In this document: positions 21,180-26,829 of the stretch, piece by piece
Numbering within the stretch: the stretch's first letter is position 1
Layout: each line of letters starts with the position of its first letter
Assembly (NCBI GenBank): GCA_029210545.1
Contig: JARGFV010000028.1
Location: 1 to 26,829, forward strand
Length of the DNA stretch: 26,829 bases
Direction of reading: 5' to 3'
Origin: a bacterium
Lineage (GTDB): Bacteria; BMS3Abin14
Position numbers and translations under genes: made by a program
Notes under the pieces: generated by a model
Databases searched by the model: none
What the model was told of the DNA's origin: nothing
Seen by the model: the letters and a program-made list of their open reading frames with translations, nothing else

Positions 21180-21345
21180 GAAAATCGGCTTGTCACGGCG
21201 ACTTGTCACGGCGAAGTTCGACTTGTGAGGGCATCTTGTCACGTCATAGCCACAGGCGGCGACGGAAGCTGCAAGCGACGCCCCAAGAACGAAGACGGAA
21301 GTCCGAAGGACGTAGACGGAAGTGACACGGAGAAGGGCTGGACTT
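21180..21345. repeat. Short direct repeats (CTTGTCACGGCGA and GACGGAAGT types)
   Basis: CTTGTCACGGCGA-like units occur at about 21190, 21203 and 21235, and GACGGAAG(C/T)-type units at about 21260, 21295 and 21317. A related CTTGTCACGGCAA occurs near 17556. The whole gap 21105-22038 holds repeats and a MITE, and no gene that I can support. Confidence 0.45.
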
Positions 21346-21391
21346 TGGGTAAAGCTTATCATTGAGAACTGCTGAAATAGTCAGTTTCATT

Positions 21392-21819
21392 ATTCTCCCT
21401 CTCCCCTCCGTGGCGCAGTCCTGAGCAAACAAAGTGCGTCGAAGGGGAGAGGGTCGGGGTGAGGGGGTGGGTCACCCTCCCCTCAATCCCCTCCCCTCAG
21501 CCGCCTTCGCATAGAGCTTCGTCGGGCTAGCAGCGTGTCGGAAAACCTCTTGACACGCTGCTATAGGTTTTTCGGAAAGCCCTTTTTTGGGTCTTTTCTT
21601 GAAAACAAGAGCATTAAACCGGTAAATAACTCCGGTGAATTACCAAATGTGCCATGTATTTGTTTTTTTCGGGCTAAATGCTACTTCCGAAAAACTATAT
21701 CCAGGAGCCTGCATGGGGTTCTCCGACAGGCTCCTAGGAGGGAGGGGAAGATTAACGAAGTTGATTACATCAGGAAGCAATCCCGGGTCCTGTGAAAGCG
21801 GCAAGAGCGGGTTAACCGC
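21392..21819. repeat. ~220 bp intergenic repeat, copy split by a MITE
   Basis: 21392-21527 matches 13370-13505, and 21735-21819 matches 13506-13590, with the insertion 21530-21734 between. The long inverted repeat of the intact copy is damaged here (CCTCAATCCCCTCCCCTCAG replaces one arm). The copies share the end TCCTGTGAAAGCGGCAAGAG, also present alone at 13281-13300. Confidence 0.85.
21530..21734. mobile_element. 205 bp MITE with terminal inverted repeats and TA duplication
   Basis: Flanked by TA (21528-21529 and 21735-21736), where the undisrupted copy at 13370-13590 has a single CA. The left end GCAGCGTGTCGGAAAACC and the inverse of the right end GGAGCCTGTCGGAGAACC match at 15 of 18 positions. 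Each end is itself a hairpin (21530-21539 with 21552-21561; 21703-21711 with 21727-21735). An inner inverted pair (21562-21577 with 21685-21700) follows. The interior is AT-rich and codes for nothing. The transposase family is not identifiable here; TA targets are typical of IS630/Tc1-type elements. Confidence 0.8.
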
Positions 21820-22038
21820 AAAATAAAAAAAGTTACGCGAAGTTAAAACAGAAAGGTTTAATTTTGACCTCCTTCGCGAAACTTTGCGTACCCTGCGGTG
21901 GATGCTTTCAGGGGTTTTGCGGTGTGCGCCTGAACCTTCCTGCCGCTATTCCTGCTCCTGTTACGAATACTATTACGATAACTCCCGGCCCGAGCCGGCC
22001 CTTTGCCTGCACAGCCGGACACCGCAAGGAGAAAACCG

Positions 22039-22728
22039 TTGGACGCCATCATCCGCATCGAACAGCTCTGGAAGTGCTACGACGGCCAGGAGTGCGGGGA
22101 GACGTCGGCCCTCCGGGGACTCGACCTGGAGGTCCGGCAGGGGGAGATCGTTGCCATCTTCGGGAAGAGCGGCTCGGGAAAATCCACCCTCCTTAACCTC
22201 ATCGCGGGACTGGACAGCCCCACCCGGGGGGCTATCATCCTCGAGGGCCGGGACATCCACGACCTGCCGGAATCCGGGCGCACGCAGCTGAGGCGCTCCC
22301 GCCTCGGCTTTGTTTTCCAGTTCTTCAACCTCATCCCCACCCTGACGGCCCTGGAGAACGTCTCCCTTCCCCTGGAGATGCTGGGCCGGGACAAGGCCCG
22401 CGCCCGCATCACACTGGAACAGGTGGGTCTTTCCGGGAAGGAGGGCCGGTACCCCCACGAACTTTCCGGGGGAGAGCAGCAGCGGGTCGCCATCGCCAGG
22501 GCCATCGTCAAGGACCCTGCCCTCATACTGGCCGACGAGCCCACGGGAAACCTGGACACCGAGACCGGGGATCAGGTCCTGGCCCTCCTCGAGGGGATGG
22601 TCCGGAACACAGGCACCACCCTCATCCTGGCCACCCACAGCGAGCGTGTTTCGCGGATCTCCGACCGCGTCCTGACCATGACTGACGGCCGCATCACCGG
22701 GGGCCCTTCTGCCCGGGACCTTCCGTGA
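22039..22728 (+). CDS. ABC transporter ATPase, LolD/MacB type
   Basis: 229 residues from TTG at 22039, chosen because AAGGAG (22026-22031) is seven bases upstream; an in-frame TTG at 22003 lacks a site. Walker A GKSGSGKST (42-50), Q-loop Q94 in VFQFFNLIP, signature LSGGEQQR (142-149), Walker B ALILADE (161-167), D-loop NLD and switch H200. It hydrolyses ATP to drive the FtsX-type permease encoded next; the stop overlaps the permease start (GTGA). The group contains lipoprotein-release (LolCDE) and AttE-like mechanotransmission transporters. Confidence 0.95.
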   Translation: MDAIIRIEQLWKCYDGQECGETSALRGLDLEVRQGEIVAIFGKSGSGKSTLLNLIAGLDSPTRGAIILEGRDIHDLPESGRTQLRRSRLGFVFQFFNLIPTLTALENVSLPLEMLGRDKARARITLEQVGLSGKEGRYPHELSGGEQQRVAIARAIVKDPALILADEPTGNLDTETGDQVLALLEGMVRNTGTTLILATHSERVSRISDRVLTMTDGRITGGPSARDLP

Positions 22729-25208
22729 CCATCGTCCTTCGCTCCTTTTTGCGTTCCCTTTTCAGGCGGCGGTCCCTGACCCTGTTCCAGCTCGCCGGCG
22801 TCGCCTGCGGGGTGGCGGCCGTCGTGGGGATGCTCCTCGCGTCGGACACCGCCCTCACCAGCTTCCGGAAAGCGGTCCGGTTCCTCCAGGGAAGTTCGAC
22901 CCACGCTCTCAGCCTGCCCGTCGGCCCCATGCCCGAATCGGTCCTGACCGAGCTCATGGCCGATCCCGGAGTCACCGCCTTCGCCCCGGTCCTGGACCGG
23001 CAGCTGGGCCTCGCCGACGGCTCCTCCGTCAGGGTCCTGGGCCTCGACCCCTTCCTGGATCACGCGGTGAGGCCGGACCTCGTCTTTTCGGCGGAACCGG
23101 GCGATTGGGAGGAAAGCGTCGTCCTGGACCTCCTGCTGGAAAAGAACACGGCGATCCTGGAAAGCCGCCTGGCGCAGAGCCTGGGCGCCGGCCCCGGCAC
23201 TCCCCTCGTCACCGGCAACGGCGTCCTGAAGGTGCTGGGGACCTTCACCCACCCGGTGGGCGAACCGATCATCCTGATGGACATCGCCCACGCCCAGGAG
23301 TTCTTCGGGGCGGCGGGAAAGATCGACCGCGTAGACCTCATCCTCGAGGACCCGCCGGCCTTTGCCGCCTCGTGGTCCTCCCGGGGCTACCAGGTGGCCT
23401 CCCAGGGTGAACGCCAGGCCGTGTTCGAGGAGATGCTCCGCGCCTTCCGCATGAACCTGGAGGCCATGTCCCTCCTCGCCCTCATGGTGGGGGTCTTCCT
23501 CGTCTACAACACCTCCATGTTCAGCGTCATCAGCCGCAGGAAGAGCGTCGGGGTTCTCCGGAGCCTGGGCGCCACCCGCCTGGAGATCGTGGCGGCGGTG
23601 ACAGCCGAGATCTCCCTCCTCGGCGCCCTGGGCGGGGCGGCCGGCGGGGTGCTGGGGTTCGCCCTGGCCCACTTCCTCACGGGGATCGTCGGCGATACCA
23701 TCAACCGCCTCTACTTTTTCCTTCGCCCCCTCCCCCCCCGGTGGTCCTGGTCCATCCCCCTGTCCGGCGCCGGGCTGGGCCTGCTGGCTTCCCTCCTCGG
23801 GGGGGCCTTTTCCCTCTTCCGGCTGTCGGTTGAGGACCCGGTGAAAGCCCTGACCGGCCGCGTTCCCCAGGTCTGCCAGGACCGGACCGCATGGTGGACC
23901 GCCGCCGCGGGTCTCGTCCTGACCGCGGCAAGTGTCCTGGTCCTGGCCGGCTCCAATTCCATCACGACAGGCTACATCGGGGCCTTCGGGGTGATCCTGG
24001 GCCTGAGTTTCATGTGCGGGGTGCTCCTCATCGTGTCCTCCCCGGCCTGGAAAATGCTCCTCAGGACCTTTGCCGGGCCCATCGGGCCCATCGCGGCGGG
24101 GAACGTGCGCCGCAGCCTGGGCAGAACAGCGGTGGCCGTGGCGGCTTTCGGCATCGCCCTCTCCCTCCTGGTGGGACTGGGGAGCATGATCGGCAGCTTC
24201 CGCCGGACCCTGATCTGGTGGATGGAGGGGCAGATCCGGGCCGATTACTACATCCAGGCCCCGACGGGAGGCCAGATCCCCCTGGAGCTTTACCCGGAAC
24301 TGGCCCGCCTGCCGGGCGTGGGCGGCGTAGACCCCTACCAGAATTTCACCGTCTCCTACCGCGACACCATCATCCACGTGGTGGCCCTCGACCCCGACGT
24401 CCTCTACAGGTTCGCGAGGTTCGCCTGGTACAGGGGTGACGACCTCGCCTGGAAGGACGTCAAGGCGGGTGGCGCCATTGTCTCGGAGAGTTTTTACAGG
24501 CGTTTCGGCCTGGGTCCCGGCGGGGAGGTCACCCTCACCGGCAAGGCGGGCGAACGTTCCTTCGCCATCTCCGCGATCTTTTACGACTACACGACCGAGC
24601 ACGGTCTCGTTATGATGTCCCGCGAAAGCTTCCTCGAGCTGTTCGGGGACCCTGCCATCGATACCCTGGCCGTGTTCCTCGAACCCGAAGGGAACCGTCC
24701 GGCCGGGACCGGGGAGAGGGTCCGGGACCTGGCCCGGGGTGCCGGTATGATCGTCGCCGACAGGACCGGTTTCGAGGAGAAGATCCTGGGCATCTTCGAC
24801 GCGACCTTCACCATCACCCACTCCATGCGGGCCATCGCCGTCATCGTTGCCTTCTTCGGGATCACCGGGGCCCTGCTCACTCTGTTCATGGAAAGGCGCA
24901 AGGAGTTCGGGATCTACCGCGCCCTCGGCCTGACGGGCCGGGAAGTGGCCCTCATGACTCTCCTGGAGGGCCTGGGCATGGGCCTGGCCGGGTTCATCCT
25001 GAGCGCCGTGGCGGGGACGGCCATCACCTTCATCCTGATCCGGGTTATCAACGTCCAGAGTTTCAACTGGACGATCTTCTACTACTTCGACGCCGTCCCC
25101 TACCTCACCGCCGCGGTGATCGCTCTTTCCGCCAGCGCGGGGGCCGCCGTCTTTCCCATGATCCGGGTCGTGAGGACCTACCCTCAGCTCCAGATCAGGG
25201 AGGAGTAG
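22725..25208 (+). CDS. FtsX-type ABC permease (long, two-FtsX-domain form)
   Basis: 827 residues starting at GTG inside the stop of the ATPase gene. The first membrane helix is at about 21-40, followed by a ~200-residue periplasmic domain (MacB_PCD-like). Three helices follow near 249-268, 293-320 and 345-365 (first FtsX domain, VYNTSMFSVISRRKSVGVLRSLGATRLE). A central pair lies near 392-437. A second half repeats the plan with a helix near 468-490, a periplasmic domain and three C-terminal helices, including FMERRKEFGIYRALGLTGREV. This duplicated form works as a full transmembrane unit with one ATPase. Substrate unknown; the CrtC/AttH-like gene next to it points to an AttEFGH-like system. 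Confidence 0.92.
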   Translation: MTIVLRSFLRSLFRRRSLTLFQLAGVACGVAAVVGMLLASDTALTSFRKAVRFLQGSSTHALSLPVGPMPESVLTELMADPGVTAFAPVLDRQLGLADGSSVRVLGLDPFLDHAVRPDLVFSAEPGDWEESVVLDLLLEKNTAILESRLAQSLGAGPGTPLVTGNGVLKVLGTFTHPVGEPIILMDIAHAQEFFGAAGKIDRVDLILEDPPAFAASWSSRGYQVASQGERQAVFEEMLRAFRMNLEAMSLLALMVGVFLVYNTSMFSVISRRKSVGVLRSLGATRLEIVAAVTAEISLLGALGGAAGGVLGFALAHFLTGIVGDTINRLYFFLRPLPPRWSWSIPLSGAGLGLLASLLGGAFSLFRLSVEDPVKALTGRVPQVCQDRTAWWTAAAGLVLTAASVLVLAGSNSITTGYIGAFGVILGLSFMCGVLLIVSSPAWKMLLRTFAGPIGPIAAGNVRRSLGRTAVAVAAFGIALSLLVGLGSMIGSFRRTLIWWMEGQIRADYYIQAPTGGQIPLELYPELARLPGVGGVDPYQNFTVSYRDTIIHVVALDPDVLYRFARFAWYRGDDLAWKDVKAGGAIVSESFYRRFGLGPGGEVTLTGKAGERSFAISAIFYDYTTEHGLVMMSRESFLELFGDPAIDTLAVFLEPEGNRPAGTGERVRDLARGAGMIVADRTGFEEKILGIFDATFTITHSMRAIAVIVAFFGITGALLTLFMERRKEFGIYRALGLTGREVALMTLLEGLGMGLAGFILSAVAGTAITFILIRVINVQSFNWTIFYYFDAVPYLTAAVIALSASAGAAVFPMIRVVRTYPQLQIREE

Positions 25209-25211
25209 AAA

Positions 25212-26339
25212 TTGCTGAAGATCTTTCCCCGGACCGCCGCCGTTGGGGTCTGCCTCCTCCTGGCCGGACTTGCAGCGCCCCCGTTCGCGGCCGGCGAGGG
25301 ATTTGACGGGTGGCGGGAAGCGGCAGGCGTAAGGTCCTGGTCCTTTCCCGCCGACCACGGGTCCCACCCGGATTTTCAGACCGAGTGGTGGTACTTCACC
25401 GGCAACCTGGTCTCCCCCGGGGGGCGGCAATGGGGGTACCAGCTGACCTTTTTCCGCATGGGGCTGGCCACAGAGGCGGCGCTGCCCGAAAACCCCTGGT
25501 CCGTGCGCGACCTGTACCTCGCCCACCTGGCCGTCACCGACGTGCAGGGGAAGCGGTTCTCCTGGGACGAGAGAACCTCCAGGGCTGGCCCGGGTCTCGC
25601 GGGCGCAAAGGAAGGGGAACTCGAGGTCTGGCTCCTGGACTGGAGAGCCGTCATGGAGGACGGCTCCATCGCCCTCGCGGCCCGGTCCGGGGAGATGGAG
25701 ATCGATCTTGTCCTGACACCCGGCAAGCCTCCCGTGCTCCACGGCGAAGGCGGCTTGAGCGCCAAGGGCCCCGCACACGGCCAGGCCTCCTGGTACACCT
25801 CCATCACCGACCTGCGGACCACCGGGTCGGTCAGGGTTGCCGGGGAGGAGGAATTCGAGGTCAGCGGGAAAAGCTGGTTCGACCACGAGTTTGGGTCCAA
25901 CCAGCTGACCGCCGGCCAGGAGGGATGGGACTGGTTCAGCCTGCACCTTGCAGACGGCACCGAGATCATGCTCTACCGGATCAGGAGGACCGACGGCTCG
26001 GTCGAACCGGCTTCCTCGGGAACCCTCGTCACCGCCGACGGGTCGGCAGAGCATCTGGCCCTTGCGGATTTCAGTGTCGAGGTGGTGGAAAAATGGAAGA
26101 GCCCGGCCAGCGGCGGCGCCTACCCCGCCGGGTGGAAGATCCGCATCCCCAAAGCCGGCCTTAACATCGACGTGTCGCCCCTGGTCAAGGACCAGGAACT
26201 CACCACCCGGGGAACGGCCGGAATCACCTACTGGGAAGGGGCAGTCCGGGTAGAGGGGCGGTCAGGGGAAAGGGAAGTCACCGGGGCCGGGTACGTGGAA
26301 TTGACCGGGTACGCCGGAAGCCTGGGAGGGATTTTTTGA
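25212..26339 (+). CDS. CrtC/AttH-like lipocalin-fold protein
   Basis: 375 residues starting at TTG with AGGAG six bases upstream, three bases behind the permease stop. A signal peptide ends near residue 28 (AAPPFAAGE). Family landmarks: FQTEWWYFTGNL (55-66), GYQLTFFRMG, DLYLAHLAVTD and SGKSWFDHEFGSNQL (about 217-231). These match the CrtC/AttH family, two lipocalin-like domains, named for carotenoid 1,2-hydratase, but most members occur beside LolD/FtsX-type ABC genes and have no proven enzymatic role. Likely periplasmic, working with the ABC transporter. No carotenoid genes are present in the window. Confidence 0.9.
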   Translation: MLKIFPRTAAVGVCLLLAGLAAPPFAAGEGFDGWREAAGVRSWSFPADHGSHPDFQTEWWYFTGNLVSPGGRQWGYQLTFFRMGLATEAALPENPWSVRDLYLAHLAVTDVQGKRFSWDERTSRAGPGLAGAKEGELEVWLLDWRAVMEDGSIALAARSGEMEIDLVLTPGKPPVLHGEGGLSAKGPAHGQASWYTSITDLRTTGSVRVAGEEEFEVSGKSWFDHEFGSNQLTAGQEGWDWFSLHLADGTEIMLYRIRRTDGSVEPASSGTLVTADGSAEHLALADFSVEVVEKWKSPASGGAYPAGWKIRIPKAGLNIDVSPLVKDQELTTRGTAGITYWEGAVRVEGRSGEREVTGAGYVELTGYAGSLGGIF

Positions 26340-26414
26340 AGTTCCATCAGACTTCTCCCCTTTAACAGTCAAGTACTGTATTGCCTGAGCATCCATAGAT
26401 CCGGCAACCGGGTG

Positions 26415-26756
26415 TCAGGATACTTTGGCAGCAAAACGTAAAAACCACCTTCCGGGCGGAAGGCTTTCCGGCGCGAGGACTTCTCTTAACGTATCGTAGC
26501 TGTACACTTGTGCGTCATTGGGGTATTCGTTGTCCGCGGATGTTACCGGATACCTCATCAGGGCAGCCCGAACCTGGCGGACATTGGATACGGCCGCTTC
26601 CAGGGCGGCCGCGTCCTTCTGGTCATACATTCGCTCGATGGGCCTTATCACCTCTTCTTCGACGGTCCTCTCGCACCCGCAGGGAAGGCAGACCATAACA
26701 AGACCCGCACACAGCAGGATTGTCGTCCTTAATATTTTCTCCGGTCTAAGTGGCAT
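26415..26756 (-). CDS. Lipoprotein, pilin-like C-terminal region, probably frameshifted
   Basis: 113 residues. Signal/lipobox region LLCAGLVMVCLPCGCERT suggests a lipoprotein or a disulfide-bearing signal. The helix IERMYDQKDAAALEAAVSNVRQVRAALMRYP, then NEYPNDAQVYSYDTLREVL, resembles the helix and first loop of small type IV pilin-like proteins. The last 14 residues look out of frame. Dropping one base from GGG (26454-26456; CCC on the minus strand) lets the chain continue SLPPEGGFYVLLPKYPD and on to a stop at 26369, about 128 residues. That reading is far more protein-like, so a frameshift (biological or sequencing) is likely. GGGGGGGA lies about a dozen bases upstream of the ATG. Confidence 0.6.
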   Translation of the reverse strand: MPLRPEKILRTTILLCAGLVMVCLPCGCERTVEEEVIRPIERMYDQKDAAALEAAVSNVRQVRAALMRYPVTSADNEYPNDAQVYSYDTLREVLAPESLPPGRWFLRFAAKVS

Positions 26757-26829
26757 TATGGGAAGGTCCCCCCCGGATTTCAGAGCACTTTGAAGATACC
26801 ATCCTAGATGATGAGGGCAGCTTGATCGA

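Noticed and set aside
19782-21362. A minus-strand 526-codon open frame
   Set aside because: Antisense to mltA; low-complexity Gly/Arg/Val-rich translation.
22572-26054. A minus-strand open frame of 1,160 codons
   Set aside because: It is antisense to the ATPase, permease and CrtC-like genes, which have clear motifs. The composition (Gly, Glu, Pro, His, Arg) is what GC-rich antisense frames give.

Overview
The window reads as chromosomal DNA of a GC-rich Gram-negative bacterium. It carries lipoprotein, outer-membrane and periplasm functions: Lgt, MltA, a LolD/MacB-type ABC transporter, a periplasmic mono-haem cytochrome c and a sigma54-type two-component system. Many intergenic gaps hold short palindromic repeats. 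The gene set and repeat style look like a deltaproteobacterial / Desulfobacterota-type anaerobe, but that is inference; there is no rRNA or other taxonomic marker. No rRNA, tRNA, CRISPR array, phage or complete insertion sequence was found.

Layout. 1-450: a small zinc-finger-like protein and a strong terminator. 555-4231: an operon with a sigma70-type promoter, coding for a membrane-anchored periplasmic protein, a PAS histidine kinase and an NtrC-type regulator, all with overlapping stops and starts. 4232-5041: an intergenic stretch with an enhancer-like dyad and a textbook -24/-12 promoter, driving a secreted His/Met/Gly-rich protein with a PepSY-like tail; this resembles ZraSR-ZraP logic. 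5145-7871 (minus): a tight run of small membrane protein, micro-ORFs, lgt, DUF302, SHOCT and cytochrome c. 8111-9268 (minus): an orphan branched-chain amino-acid type binding protein. 9660-13076: a small membrane protein, a COQ7/ferritin-like protein, a DUF5661-like protein, a zinc-ribbon plus PD-(D/E)XK-like protein and a small membrane protein. 13649-17170: an MFS transporter, a LysE-family exporter and a B12-binding radical SAM protein. 17613-19078 (minus): a Cys/Met-metabolism PLP enzyme with a coupled zinc-ribbon micro-protein. 19473-21104: divergent cold-shock protein and mltA. 22039-26339: ABC ATPase, FtsX-type permease and CrtC/AttH-like protein in one operon. 26415-26756 (minus): a lipoprotein that looks frameshifted.

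How the genes work together. The clearest circuit is the two-component system acting through sigma54 on the adjacent secreted protein. The minus-strand lgt-DUF302-SHOCT-cytochrome operon beside it has the same envelope/redox flavour, and its SHOCT protein has a similar Met/Gly/Tyr-rich stretch. The ABC-CrtC operon resembles AttEFGH-type loci.

The intergenic DNA is unusually structured. A ~220 bp repeat occurs at 13370-13590 and again at 21392-21819, where the second copy is split by a 205 bp element with terminal inverted repeats and a TA duplication (a MITE). A hairpin family with a GCGTC loop occurs three times. A second palindrome family (arms GATGGACT/AGTCCATC) is twice joined to a GCGCCCCGCGCGGGG palindrome.
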